A DNA stretch of 64,000 nt from assembly GCF_003573695.1 (NCBI RefSeq), contig NC_039358.1, positions 238,396,345-238,460,344 on the forward strand, in the 5' to 3' direction. The notes beneath the pieces are model-generated. The model saw only the letters and a program-made list of their open reading frames with translations, ran no database searches and had not been told where the DNA came from. Each line of letters starts with the position of its first letter. Within the stretch, counting starts at the first letter, position 1. The translations under genes and the position numbers were made by a program. Source of the stretch: Papaver somniferum (Eukaryota > Streptophyta > Magnoliopsida > Ranunculales > Papaveraceae). This document shows positions 34,470 to 46,403 of this stretch, in pieces.

Positions 34470-34960
34470 GATGTATCCTGCTAAGGTGGAAGTCGAAACC
34501 CTCCCGGAGCTTCTTGGTTCATAGTTTGTATGACTGTTTACCACATTTGAAGTTCGAATCGACATTGAGATTCATATTTATCGATTTCGATGATGTATCG
34601 TTCTAAGTTTGAATTCAAAACCCTTTCAGAGCTTCTTGGTTCATAGTTTGTATGAAGGTATACCGCATTTCAAGTTTGAATCGACACTGAGCTTCATATT
34701 TATTGATTTAGATGATGTATCATGTTAAGTTTGAAGTCTGAACCCTCCCGGAGCTTCTCGGTTCATAGTTTGTATGTCGTTATACCACATTTGAAGTTCG
34801 AATCGATATTAAGCTTCATATTTATCGATTTCGACGGTGTATCATGCTAACTTTGAAGTCTGAACCCTCCTGGATCTTCGTGCTTCATAGTTTGTATGCC
34901 TTTATATCATATTTGAAGTCTGACTCCATCTGGAATTTTGTGGTCCATCTCTAGTAATCT
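34470..34960. repeat. Tandem array, four 122-bp units
   Basis: GATGTATC-type starts at 34,470, 34,592, 34,714 and 34,836 are exactly 122 bases apart. The unit contains GGAGCTTCTTGGTTCATAGT and CATATTTATCGATTTCGA. It is unrelated in sequence to the 152-bp family it adjoins. Confidence 0.88.
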
Positions 34961-36421
34961 TATAACCTGAGTCTACCAGTATGAACTAAATCTACTTCAT
35001 GACATGTTTGACTAGTCAAAATTACTTCATGACCTATGTGACTAGTCGAAATTCAAACCGGAAGCACAAAGAAAAAGTACAAAAGCACAAAGAAAAAGCA
35101 CAAAGAAAGACACCAATTATCGAATTCAATTTTCATTTTCCCTATTCATTCTTATACATTTTTTTGGATTTTTTTATATTAGAATGTCGATAAAAATGTC
35201 CTAAATTTATTAATATTTTTTTGGATTTTTTTCGTGTCGAAGGTTGATGATAAAACCGAATACATGAGTTCGTATTAGCACAAAGAGAAACACACATATT
35301 TCTCAATCCGTATGAGCATCCCAAATACAATTTCAACTGTCAAGATCTTTTCTTAATCCGTATGAGTGGATCAAGCGAAACGTGGTCTATCCATTCTTTT
35401 GGTTGTATCACCAAACCCTCCCTCAATACTCAGAACTCTAATTCCTATCTATTTTTTCTCTTTCTTCCTCTCCGTCTCTTTTTTCTTTCTCAGCCTGCGC
35501 CTCCGACTCTCCCTCTCTTTTTTTTTTCTGCGGATCTAATGCGTGTTGTTGATATTTACTTCTTCCATATGGATCTGCAGAGTTCTAATGAGTATTCATA
35601 AAGAGATATCGAGAGATTAAGAAATAAGGGTTTCAGTAGATAGATGAAAAATTAGGGTTTCAAAAATCATAATTTCTTCGTCTCTGACAAATCCGGTGAA
35701 GGTTATGCTACATCAAATCGGAATTAAAGGGCTAGGTTCTGTAGGAGGTGTTCTTGCAGGTAGAGAGCTTCAATTTTTTGAATCTGTTGAAAAATTTGTT
35801 GGAGATGAACAGAAGAGAATAAATTGGTTCAGATTCAGGGCTTTCTATTGAATCCGAGAATAAATTGATCTTAGCAGAGGCATGGTGATTATCATGGGTT
35901 TCAGATGAGAGTGGTGATGACGAGTTTCAGACCGAGGAACGACAAGAAGAGGAATGACCAGATAATCAATTAGTGAATGACGAGTTTCTACCTGGTTTTT
36001 CTTTTACAAACAAAAACGGACCAGTAATTTTTACGGTCATCTTTCAGTCGAACCCAAGGTAAATTTACACTCCCTCTCGTTCATTAAGATGTATTCGTTT
36101 TCTTTTGGACTTTGCCCTAATTTTGATCAAAATGAATCAATACATTAAGTGTTTAGTATTTTCTTTTCTTTCTTTTGAGTTCTTTTTTTTTATTTGATTT
36201 TAAATTAGAGAATCTAATTTATCGTAATTTGAATTCATTCATGCAGGATGCAAGAAAAATCAACAAGCAACAGAGAATGTTTTATTTATTTTTTTATATA
36301 GAAAGTGGAGGTTGCAGGTGAGGCATTGTTGATGTATTGGTTTAATGGGGAGTTATGGACTGAATGATATTTGACAAGCAAGGAAAGAATACAACAAGTT
36401 GTGGTTTCATTTTTGTTGTTG
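34961..36421. other. No recognisable gene; gene-like leader near 35,400-35,900
   Basis: CT-rich stretches (35,450-35,530), several in-line ATG/GT sites and GGGTTTCA words look like a plant 5' leader and first intron, but no protein frame of note follows. An AAAGCACAAAGAAAAAG word repeats at 35,064-35,107. Confidence 0.35.
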
Positions 36422-37561
36422 TAATATATAATTGTCGAGACATTTTATGGAACATATGCAAATGAGAAAACCCAAAGAAAGGGATCCGACGGACGTCTAA
36501 AGACTTAGCCAAGGATTAGTACCAACTCTATATTGTTACGAAAAAAGAGTCCATAAATCCATGAAAAAAGAGTATTGTACCCTGAAAAAAGAGTCCAACA
36601 ATTCTCCATCATAGATTTGCTCGAGCTTCATCATATTGGTCTTCAAACCGAAGCAGCTCAAGTTCTTGGAGGGTGCAAGAAGATAGACTATCCTTTGAGA
36701 TGACTAATTAAGATCCTTCCCCTATGCATCATTAATTTTTCATCCATTCACCCATACATCTTAGTTAACGCATAGTCTTCACTTGATTTAGTCCAGCTAT
36801 TGATGAAGTTTTGTTCAGAGCTAATAGAACTCGTAAAACTTGGGATTTATTGCAACCTAATATTCTAGGATTAACTGCTAAGTAAACAGCATTGTACCTT
36901 TAGTGGAACTTAATTCTCTTATCTTGTTTTTGTTCGTTCTAATATGAGAAGTTATTGCATTTTCTACTCTGATTTCTCGGTCTCAATTGAGTTCAAACCC
37001 TTGTTACTTTCGAGAACACCTCCTAACCTTGGTACACATCCACAACAACAGATTCTTTAAACTCAATTGATTTCTAAGGAAACAATAGTCACCTATTCTT
37101 CCCTATCTTCATGAACTCAACTACAACCTAAAACATGTCCTAACCCCTCGAATTAGCACCTACCAGAATCAATCCAACCGACAATAAATTCCTTGTTCTT
37201 CTTTTCTCCAGCAACAATCTTCTTCATCAATATCTCCATCTGCAGCACAACAACTTCATTCCTCCTTTTCTGATTTCTCTTGACTCAAATTAGTTGTTCA
37301 CAAATCAACCTTACTCGCACCTAGCAGACAAACCCATTCTTATTTGTTCTTCCAATTTCATTTGTTTTTTTTTCTCGGAAGTTTTTCCTAATATATCATT
37401 GTCGAGACATCTTATGGAACATATGCAAATCAGGAAACCCAAAGGAAGGGATCCGACGGACGTCTAAAGACTTAGCCAAAGATTAGTACCAACTCTATAT
37501 TGTTACTAAAAAAAAGAGTCCATAAATCCATGAAAAAAGAGTATTGTACCCTGAAAAAAGA
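36422..37561. repeat. ~173-bp direct repeat pair flanking ~0.8 kb
   Basis: Copies at ~36,422-36,596 and ~37,389-37,561 share TAATATAT(A/C)ATTGTCGAGA through GGATCCGACGGACGTCTAAA to TACCCTGAAAAAAGAGT with few differences. The spacing resembles a small terminal-repeat element, but the repeats lack clear TG...CA ends and no primer-binding site or polypurine tract could be placed, so the nature is open. The interior has no gene. Confidence 0.7.
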
Positions 37562-38035
37562 GTACGGAGGTTAACGATTTCCTAATTTTATTTGGACTTC
37601 CATAAATTCCAAGCGAATAGTTAGTCTCCAAGTGTCCTCACCAAAATGCTCGTTTCACAAAACTCAAAAAAGACCTATTTTGACCAATAGGAAACGAAGG
37701 TGTCCTCACTGTTCAACGTGAGAGATTTATTTATCTAGGCCTTTAAGTCTTTAGATAAGCTAATATTACAGAGTTTAAGATAGGAAACGAGTTCCTATTG
37801 AGTTTATCAAAAAAACTTTATTGTTGTCACTAGATAAAGAAGCAAGATCTTCATGTATCTCAGGTTTTACAACTGAATCTTAACTATGGAGTTTGCGAAA
37901 AGTTCAAGATTATAAATTGGGTATCGAACTTGGTGTGCGTTTTTTTCCAGACCTTTTCGCCCTTTCCAATTTAATTTTTTATAAGAAAAGGCAAGAAAGC
38001 CGAAACTTATATAATAAAGCACTTGCAGATGTCAC
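37562..38035. other. No gene seen
   Basis: AT-rich; no frame, repeat or motif cluster noted on either strand. Confidence 0.35.
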
Positions 38036-38105
38036 TGTGGTATAACGGTAAAGTCGTTGGGTGATGATAGAAACGACATGAGTTCGAAACTCGTCAGCAT
38101 TGGGG
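38036..38105 (+). repeat. tRNA-derived SINE-like head
   Basis: TGGTATAACGGTAAAGTCG (A-box-like) and GAGTTCGAAACTCG (B-box-like) lie ~45 bases apart, in tRNA order. The cloverleaf is imperfect, so this is read as a SINE head rather than a tRNA gene. Confidence 0.45.
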
Positions 38106-38583
38106 ATTGCGAATTTTTTTCTTTCTTTTCCTAACTACCGGGCTTGTAGGTAGTAGACATCCTTGAGGTTTGAACATTAATATATAACTTTTGGGCTTTA
38201 AACCATTTTTATTTAAAAGGAACTTACACCACTTTGATCCATCTCTAGGTTCTGGACGGGACATGTTCCCTGTCGTTACTAGTTTAACGAACAAAGATTT
38301 GTTGTAATGTGTCATATATCTTCCCTTGATAACTAGCGTGATAACAAACAGGATAACGCCTTTGTACTGCATTTTGGTAGATGTGTTTGAAAATATCTCG
38401 GGTAATTTCTTCTTCAGCTTCCACTGTTCCATTTATTCTTTGTATTTCCTTAGCTAAGTCAAAAGCTAATTGAGCATTTGTGCTTGATCCACCCAATCCG
38501 GCATCCTGGACATCCTCTATCCCCACCGAGATGTCTTGCAAAGTCAAAGACAGTAAGAGGAATTTAGTTAGTCTGATTGGCAT
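38094..38583 (-). pseudogene. Unrecognised coding remnant in two overlapping frames
   Basis: On the minus strand a 99-residue frame (38,583-38,284: MPIRLTKFLLLSL..., then DVQDAGLGGSSTNAQLAFDL and an acidic EAEEEITRDIF) overlaps a second frame running on to 38,094. The first has protein-like composition and a hydrophobic start, the second is basic at its end. I do not recognise a family. The overlap suggests one frame interrupted by an indel near 38,400, or two exons. It may continue beyond the SINE-like head. Confidence 0.35.
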
Positions 38584-38639
38584 TGTAGTGGAGATTACAA
38601 ATTTTTATGCTGACCCCTGTCCCAGGATGGCGGATGTAT

Positions 38640-39780
38640 ATCTAGTTGGTTGAATAATGTCAGATCAATATAGTGCAAAATACTGGTTGTTTCCACAAAA
38701 AAAGGTTTTGTAGCTAGGGGTGTCCATTTTCCAAATATCTTACTTCAATTAGTAAGCTTTAGAGAATGATTATATTTTTCTCCCCATCTTAGCAGTATAA
38801 GGAGATTTTATAGAAAAGTTTTCACTTTCGGTTAAAGCCCATCTAATTTGATCTTTTTCTCTGAGCGTTGCTTAGTTTCCTTAACAACATGCATTTCCCT
38901 CTAGTTGAATACCATTCCTACAATTTAAGATTATCTCAAACTTCATCATCAAATGATGAGGTGTTTCACTAGATTGCAATCTTCAGGATAGTTGTTTGGT
39001 TGGATGAGGTGAATACTTGGATCATCAATCCACTTGTCTTCCCAAGTGATTATGTTATCCAATAGTTATACTTTTAGATGTTCTCTTTCCCTCCTAATAA
39101 TATTTTCTAGATCTATGAGTCCTTTGCATGGTCTTTGGTATCCATGTTAAGGATATTCTTGTTTCTGATAAACTTGACAGACATGATGAGAGACATTGAG
39201 AATCATCTGTCTTGAGAAAATCTCTAACCATCTTTGTGATCACGACACTATTAAAAGCTTCCATGTTCATGAATCCTGGACCTCCTAATTCCTTTAGTTT
39301 CTCGATAGATTCTCAAGGCTATTAGATATATCTTTTGGGGTTACCAATGTCCTTCCCCCAGAAGAAATCCCTTTGACAAGTTTTCTTAGGGAGTTTGAAC
39401 CAATTCATTTGTTAGATCCATGAGGTTGAGGTAAAAGAACTGATGATGGTTGTTCAGCCTGCAAGATTTAGATGTGTTGTTTTTCATTCAGCCAATTTGT
39501 GTTTTTGTTTATCCACACTGGGTTTGAAGGAGGTGATTTTTGTCCTGGTAGTAAAGAGGAGAGATCCAGGATATTTATCTCCAGAATCAATCATCTGAAA
39601 CTCCCATAATAGTACTTATACTGGTACTCAAATTCTTTATCAGTATTTTTACTTAAGAAGACCCCAAATTTGTTGAAGTTGACGAGTTGACTAAAAGTAG
39701 TATTGAAAGTTTTGAAAAGATAAGGTCAGAAAGGACCTCCTTGTCTGAGTCCTAGAAATAAGGTTAAAAGAGCTTTCTGG
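38640..39780 (-). pseudogene. LINE (non-LTR) reverse transcriptase C-terminal region, decayed
   Basis: On the minus strand, frames broken by many stops and shifts carry typical plant LINE phrases: NWFKLPKKTCQRDFFWGK-like near 39,360-39,400, then GGPGFMNMEAFN (usual GGLGFRDLEAFN) near 39,270, then KMVRDFLKTDDS. This is the stretch after the RT palm toward the C-terminus. No endonuclease or tail is visible. Confidence 0.65.
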
Positions 39781-40739
39781 ACACCAACAAGCTACTTTCC
39801 AATTTAATTGATGTTGTAACTATAACTATTTTCTTTTTGTTTGTTTGTCTGGAAAATAAGATATTTATATGTGGTGGCATGTGTCACCTTCCAGTGGAAA
39901 AAAAATAGACATTATAAATTTTCTCTCTTTAGTTCTTTTTTCTGAACAGAAGCGGTAAAATATTAAGACTATTTCCTTAACCCACGGGAATAAAAAAGGT
40001 AAGATATTTAGACCCTTAACCCACAAAAAAAAAAGATAAACACAGAATTCTTTATTTGTTGCACATTGCTTATATGATACGGGTGATAAATATCATAAAC
40101 TCCTTGTAAAAAAGCTTTGTTGTCAAAATTATACATTTTCACCAAATTGAGAGCCCTACTTGAAGAGAAGAGTTATTGTTGCCCTTTGGACCTCACAATT
40201 TCACATGGGAGTTCCCATATCGAGAGTCCAGTGACTCCAGCAGTTTGGAATAATAGCACAAGCTACTTGCAATGGTCACTCCACTCCCCTATACCTCAAC
40301 ATTTCTAGATTAGATAATAATTATTTATATTCCCTTTGTTATTTTTAAATTTTGTTTCACTAACCTATATCATTAAATAAAAGATATTTCTAAAATCACC
40401 TTCTTGATTGATTATTGTTAATATAAAAGATGTGTATAATTTGATAGTCATTTTTATATTAGTTATATGGATGTTTTAAAATATTTTTCGATAATATAAA
40501 GTTTATAAATATCCGTGATACGATTTGAGAGATATATCATTCATAATATTTACTAGTTTTTATCCATAAGGGTATAATTATTAAAAAAATACTGAAAAAA
40601 ATACTCTCCTCCCCTCTTTTCCTTAGGCCGAGTCTTGTGGAGGAATTAGAGGTAATGATTATGATGGAAAACCGTGATGTAAACGAAATTAAATTAAAAT
40701 CTCCACTCTCTTTGCTCGAAAGCAGGTAAGGTGGGAGAC
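39781..40739. other. No gene seen
   Basis: AT-rich. The frame at 40,117-40,308 has no recognisable features. Confidence 0.35.
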
Positions 40740-40740
40740 A

Positions 40741-40861
40741 GGGAGAGGTTTTCAGAAAAAGAGAAAAACGAGTATCAATCCTCTGTCGTGTTGTGTCCGT
40801 GTCAGTGGTTCCCAGTAGGAGAGGTTTTCAGGAAAAAGAGAAAAACGAGTATTCAATCCTC
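40741..40861. repeat. Local duplication of a ~42-bp word
   Basis: GGAGAGGTTTTCAG(A)GAAAA..AGAGAAAAACGAGTAT.CAATCCTC occurs at ~40,742 and ~40,819. Two copies only. Confidence 0.6.
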
Positions 40862-40924
40862 GCTTACTCTTTTATTATAATAGAAAAACTAATAAAATAT
40901 ATCAATACCAAATTTTAGGCTCAC

Positions 40925-41035
40925 CTTTAGTGTTTTACATAAATAAAACACTCTTGGGCGAGGAAGCATTCCTCACCCATATCCTAATTTCCTCCCTCAC
41001 CACTAGGCTAAGACCTTACCCTTACATAATGTGGT
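40925..41035 (-). repeat. SINE-like sequence, minus strand
   Basis: On the minus strand TTAGCCTAGTGGTGAGGGAG (A-box-like) leads into GGGTGAGGAATGC. It resembles plant tRNA-derived SINE heads with a degraded B box. Confidence 0.3.
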
Positions 41036-41514
41036 GAGACTGTACAAGTACCCCTTATATCCTCTATTAGACTCAGCCCATGTGTTTTACAAAAAGTTAA
41101 CTTTTGGATTTTTAAAAGTCATTTTGAATTTTAACATCCAAATTAATTTCCGAATTTTTAACTTCTAAAATTCCGAAAGCTACTTCTAATGTGTTATCCC
41201 AACAAGCTATTTTAGACGGAGGAATTAGCAATTAAGAAACACCCCCAGAAACAAAGATGGTTCACCTAATCCTTCCTTAAAAAGTCCTTAGCTATCTGGT
41301 ATCACTTTTAGTCAACGGGAAAGTTTGAAATTGGCTATTCTAGTTGACACCTATGACCCACCGACCTATGGTCTATAATATGTTTATGCTTTCTTGCAAG
41401 TTGCAACATCACACCTGACACCACCACACCACTACCTCATCCCTAGCTAAGCTAGCTAAAAGGCCTAGAATGTCTCACAAGTCATAACCATCGTACACGT
41501 CTCCAAGTCCAAGA

Positions 41515-41698
41515 CCGGACGTGAAATTAATCCCAAACCAAAAATATTATACAAGCTTTGGAATCCGTTTGATTCCCGCTTTGGGCATTGAAATTATACT
41601 CGTTTTTCTCTGTAAACACTACCTTTTTTTCTTCCCTAAAGAGCTTTCAGATCTACAAGTTAGGGTTTTAGAATTGAGGATTGAAAATATAATTTACC
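41515..41698 (+). promoter_or_regulatory. Core promoter and leader of Hsp70 gene B
   Basis: A TATA-like TATTATACAAG at ~41,547 aligns with ATTATAAACC in copy C. The ~110-base leader (TCTCTGTAAACAC, GATCTACAAGTTAGGGTTTTAG) is conserved with C (GATCTAAAAGTTAGGGTTTAAG). No extended heat-shock element is evident. Confidence 0.45.
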
Positions 41699-44236
41699 AT
41701 GGTTGGAAGAATCGAAGGAGTAGGAGGAGGAACGACGGCGATAGGAATAGATTTGGGAACAACATATTCATGTGTTGCAGTATGGCAGAATGGCCGAGTT
41801 GAGATTATTGCTAATGATCAAGGGAATAGGACTACTCCTTCTTATGTTGCTTTTACTGATGATCAACGTTTGATTGGTGATGCTGCTAAGAATCAAGTTG
41901 CTTTGAATCCTATCAACACCGTCTTTGGTAAATTCTTTTTTTCTTTTTCTTTTTTTCGAATTTTTAATAATATAAATTTCCTGATCTTGTTGGTTGTTGT
42001 ACTTGTACATTAGATGTCAGTTTCGTGGTATGTCTATTGGCATTGGTAAAATGTTCTTTAATCACCTTGTAGAAACCTGGACTAGTACTTATAAATTTGG
42101 GGCATGAGAGAAAGTGAACCTAATTTTGTAATGATGGAATGTGTTTAGAAATTGAAGCCCTTAGGTGATTATTTGTGTTTTCATGGAATTGATAAACTAT
42201 TGCTTGGTTCTCTAAATCAGTGGTGATTGTACATTTCTAGAGTATTGAAACTGTAGAATAAGGTGTTTGTATTTGGGTAGCATCAAGTGCAAACTAACTA
42301 ATCATTATGGGATGGGGTCTTGTATTATGGTTGCCTGCTAATTGGAAACAAGTAACTCCATTTGCATACTGTGAGGAAATTGCTCTGCTGTACATCACTC
42401 CCTTGCTGGTTATCTATGTCATGTCGTTAATTTTCGTCTACAATATCGTGTAATAAATTTCTAGTGGGTTGGATTAACTCAATTGCTGGATGATATTGTA
42501 GTAGTACAAATTGTTTGATAAGAATAATAGTATCATGAACTCATACTTAAAGTCAACATGTCTTCTTATTTGTAGATGCAAAGCGTTTAATTGGTAGGAA
42601 AATCTGTGATAGCTTCGTTCAGAATGATATCAAGCTTTGGCCCTTCAAAGTAATTGCTGGAGCGGACGAGAGACCAATGATTCAAATCAATTACAAGGGC
42701 AAGGATATGCAGTTTTCAGCTGAGGAAATCTCATCCATGGTTCTCATTAAGATGCGAGAAACGGCTGAAAATTATCTTGGTTCAACTGTTAAGAACGCTG
42801 TTATTACCGTCCCTGCTTACTTTAATGATTCTCAACGTCAAGCTACTAGAGATTCTGGTATAATTGCTGGCCTTAATGTACTGCGAATCATAAGTGAACC
42901 AACTGCAGCAGCAATTGCTTATGGCCTTGATAAGAAAACAACCAGTGGTCGTGTGAAGAATGTTCTTATCTTTGATCTCGGTGGTGGTACTTTTGATGTT
43001 TCGATACTCACCATCAGCGGGAGTGTTTTTAATGTCAAAGCTACATCTGGGGATACCCATCTGGGAGGGGAGGATATCGATAACAGAATGGTAAATCACT
43101 TTGTTCAAGAGTTCAAGAAGAAGTACCACAAGGACATTAGTGGAAACCCTAAGGCTCTCAGGAGGCTGAGAACATCATGTGAGAGGGCAAAGAGGACCCT
43201 CTCATCTACTACTCGGACAACCATTGAGGTTGATTCTTTGCATGAAGGAATTGATTTTCAAGCGTCCATTACTCGTGCTAGATTTGAAGAGTTGAACCTA
43301 GATTTGTTCAGAAAGTGCATGGAACCAGTTCAGAAGTGTTTGGAGGATGCTAAGATGGACAAGACCGCCGTCCATGAAGTTGTCCTCGTTGGTGGGTCTA
43401 CCAGAATTCCAAAAGTCCAGTCACTTTTGCAGGATTTCTTTAATGGAAAGGAACTGTCCAAGAACATCAACCCTGATGAAGCTGTGGCTTATGGTGCTGC
43501 AGTGCAAGCTGCTATCTTGAACGGTGAGGGTGGTGAGAAAGTACAGGACTTGGTGTTGTTGGATGTCACCCCTCTTTCTCTTGGTTTTGAGGTTTTTGGA
43601 AGTGTTATGGCAGTCTTGATCCCAAGGAATACGACCATTCCTACAAGAAAGGAAAAGGTCTGCAGTACCCGTGTGGACAATCAAACTAGTTTGATGATTA
43701 AGGTGTTCGAGGGTGAGAGAACTAAAACCAGTGACAATAACTTGTTGGGGCAGTTCAAGCTGGAAGGAATTCCTCCACAACCTCGTCAAGTTCCTCAGGT
43801 GACAGTTTGCTTTGATATGGATGCTGATGGTATATTAAATGTGTTTGCCGAGGATAAAAAATCAGGGAACAAAAATATGCTCACAATATCAAATAACAAG
43901 GGAAGGTTGTCGACCGCAGAGATTTCAAGGTTGGTTCTAGAGGCTGAGAAATACAAGTCAGAAGATGAAGAACACAGAAATAAGGTAAAGTCAAGAAACT
44001 CCTTTGAGGATTACGCATATGGCATGATGAATACGATTGATAGCATTGGATGCAAGCTGGCATTGAAAGACAAGAAGAAGATCAGGGATGCAGTTAACAG
44101 TGCCCTTCAGTGGTTGGGTAACAACGAACTAGCTCACACAGATGTGACAAATGACAAGATGAAAGAGTTGCAGAATGTATGCAATCCTATTATATCTAAG
44201 ATGCACAAGCAGGGGTGGTGGTGGAGGTGGAGGTGA
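41699..44236 (+). CDS. Hsp70 gene B (cytosolic type), two exons, frameshifted tail
   Basis: Exon 1 is 41,699-41,927, the intron 41,928-42,575 and exon 2 42,576-44,236, giving 629 residues. The start has a short Gly-rich insert ([11 protein letters not shown]) before [10 protein letters not shown]. ATPase signatures [12 protein letters not shown] and [13 protein letters not shown] are intact. One conserved loop residue differs (GGEDIDNRM, usual DFDNRM). Linker and substrate domain follow ([30 protein letters not shown], lid with DYAYGMMN). Role: ATP-dependent cytosolic chaperone. Oddity: near the end, four Gs at ~44,212-44,215, where copy C has three, shift the frame so the protein ends QGWWWRWR. 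The old frame would have given a Gly-rich stretch ending EEIY. Only the extreme tail is affected, so the chaperone core could still be made. Confidence 0.88.
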
Positions 44237-44845
44237 ATCCAAAATAGAGGAAATCTACTAAAGGCGGGTATGGTTAGGCTAATATGCTTCTATCTTTTAT
44301 ACCAATAGAAATTTAGATCAAATGTTTGTTAATTACCAGGTGGTCTTTATGTGCATTTTTTGTGCACTTCTGTCAGGTTTAATGTACAGAGAAAACCTGC
44401 AAGCACAAGAATTGCAATCCCTAAATGCATGTTAATATTAATTTAGCTTTCAAAGACGATTTTCTAGACTAATATTTCTCAGAATGAAATGAAAAAAGTT
44501 TGTCTTCTTTTTATTTTATTGCTCTGACCACCTTATGTTGGGTATTGAGGTTGTGAAAAGATCGATCTGTACACATTCTTGACATGTCTGTTTCTTAAAC
44601 TTTCTCGCCCTGTTTTCACTAAGAAAAATGCAATATGTCAATAATATGACTTTCCTCAGTGTTGTCGGAAAGTATGAGCATCTCAAATGGTAACTTGTTG
44701 TGCATCTTTTGCGAAAGTTGTTTTTTCATGTAAGACTAAAATTTCTTTAATTTGAGGAGATCAAAGGAAAACACCTGCAATCACACATTGTATTTCTTTA
44801 GTTTTTAACTTCTTAAACGGTTGAGCCAAATCAGATATTTAATCC
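44237..44845 (+). other. 3' UTR and flank of gene B, no gene
   Basis: Homologous to the flank of copy C as far as ~44,566. Beyond that, unrecognised AT-rich sequence. Confidence 0.5.
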
Positions 44846-44973
44846 GTATCATAATAACCATAGACAATGATGAGTATGATATTCACATCCTCAAAGAGAA
44901 CCTCTAAAAGTATCATAATAACCATAGATAATGATGAGTATGATATTCACATCCTCAAAGGGAACCTCTAAAA
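44846..44973. repeat. Tandem duplication of 64 bp
   Basis: GTATCATAATAACCATAGA..AATGATGAGTATGATATTCA begins at 44,846 and again at 44,910, differing at two positions (C/T and A/G). Two recent copies. Confidence 0.85.
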
Positions 44974-45109
44974 CTAGAAAGGATCTTTACGTAACAACCA
45001 GACACATCATCTTCACTTTCTTCCTCCACGTTCCGGTTGAAGAAAAGTTTTTTGTTCAAATTATTGTAAATACTTGTTCAAATTGTTGAAAATCCTATTG
45101 ACTTTATTT

Positions 45110-45540
45110 TTTAGCCCCCCACCCCACACACGATGGAAAAAGTCTTGCCTTCAATGGATATTGGTGCATGATATATGATGAGGGACTTCAAAAATAAATC
45201 TTCCTTTTGTGCATCAACGGTTTTCGGTATTCAATCTGCTGCTGAAGCTGAAGCCAAGGAAATTTGGGATGTTCTAAAGAAAGTTGTTGAGCAAAAGTTT
45301 ACACATAATGTGTTGAAAGTGATGCCATGGATCTCATCGACCAATTTTCAGCAAGGAAGTCTAATGAGACCAGAGAAAAAACGCTAAAAATATTCAGTTT
45401 TCTTGGCATATACCTCCAATCTGGCTTAGGTCCATTACTGAGGAGAATCATTAATCTTTTAAAGTTCGGAAACACTAAATATGGACTGATTTGGTGTACT
45501 AAATTGGTGGATCAGGACTTTCCACCGTTAGATTAACATG
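45110..45540 (+). pseudogene. LINE-type RNase H domain fragment
   Basis: The frames carry MRDFKNKSSFCAS...SAAEAEAKEIWDVLKKVVEQKF then MDLIDQFSA after a frame change at ~45,320. That is the layout of the RNase H domains at the C-terminus of plant LINEs (LRD..G......SA..AEA.A). Short, shifted and without RT, so a dead fragment. Confidence 0.6.
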
Positions 45541-45735
45541 TTAGGGTCCGATCAGTGACTTAAGTCCACTCCTATTGATCCTCCGGTGAACACCCCAAAA
45601 TCAGTTTTCCCTTTAATAAACCTGGCATTTTTAGGGACGACCCAAAAGGAATTAGGGGCGACTTTTTTATTCTCAACCTATACACTACGTTAAGGAATGT
45701 CCAAAAACGCGGAGAATATGTTAATGCCCTTACAT

Positions 45736-46220
45736 AATCGGAAGCTATACTGTACCCGATTGTAATTACCTAATCGGAAGGTTATTAACTAGATTACACT
45801 ACCGATTAAGTTCGTTTATGTGCCAAACTCGTATTTGGCTCCTATATAATCGGACGAATTAAAACCTGTCTAAGCTAACGATTTGGGGCTTCCCATAATC
45901 GGAAAGCTACGAGTAACAATACCTCCCGATTATGGTAGATTTCAAATTCATTAAATGAAGGATTTTAGAAGAAAACTTATTTTGGGGCAACCTATAATCG
46001 GAAGTTTATGTAATCCATATACCTTCCGATTATGACTACATCCAAAACACGAACCAAATGGTTATGATCGGCTCTGTACCCTCGAAACCTATGGAATTTG
46101 GCAGTGGTTCGATTTGGGGCTTCCGATAATCGGTAGGTATATAAGTAACAAACCCTAACGATTTTGGGCTACTCAACAATCGGTAGCTTATGATGTGGTA
46201 ATGCCTATCGATTATTAACC
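45736..46220. repeat. Left-arm foldback modules (AATCGG...CCGATTA)
   Basis: Inverted half-site pairs: 45,736-45,762 (27 bp), 45,772-45,808 (37 bp), 45,996-46,032 (37 bp), plus further degenerate ones spanning 36-37 bp. The spacers between half-sites differ in sequence but not in length. A segment of this arm (CATCCAAAACACGAACCAA, ACCTATGGAAT) is the single-copy parent of the 232-bp unit in the right arm, in the same orientation. Confidence 0.85.
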
Positions 46221-46403
46221 GTTTGACAGATAAAACCAAAGTCAACCTAAATTCATTTCATTTCTTCTCTTTTCAACTTCAACTTCAACTTCAACACCTC
46301 GTCTCCTCTTTCCTTCCGATTGCAGAGAGGAAAACTCTCCCCCTCTCCTCGCTATACATCGTTAATCGTCGAATCGAATCGTCGTCGATTATTCTCTATA
46401 AAG

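Larger units (their letters stand above)
41515..44566 (+). repeat. Segmental duplication unit, copy 1 (Hsp70 B)
   Basis: Homologous to ~51,547-55,307, including ~185 bases of 5' flank (CGGACGT(G/C)AAATTAATCCCAAACC), exon 1, much of the intron, exon 2 and ~330 bases of 3' flank (AATATTTCTCAG, TTTATTGCTCTGA). The 5' breakpoint lies just upstream of the core promoter. Confidence 0.8.

Noticed and set aside
38036..38105. Functional tRNA gene
   Set aside because: A- and B-box-like words are present but the arms do not form a full cloverleaf, and it merges into unrelated sequence; read as a SINE head.
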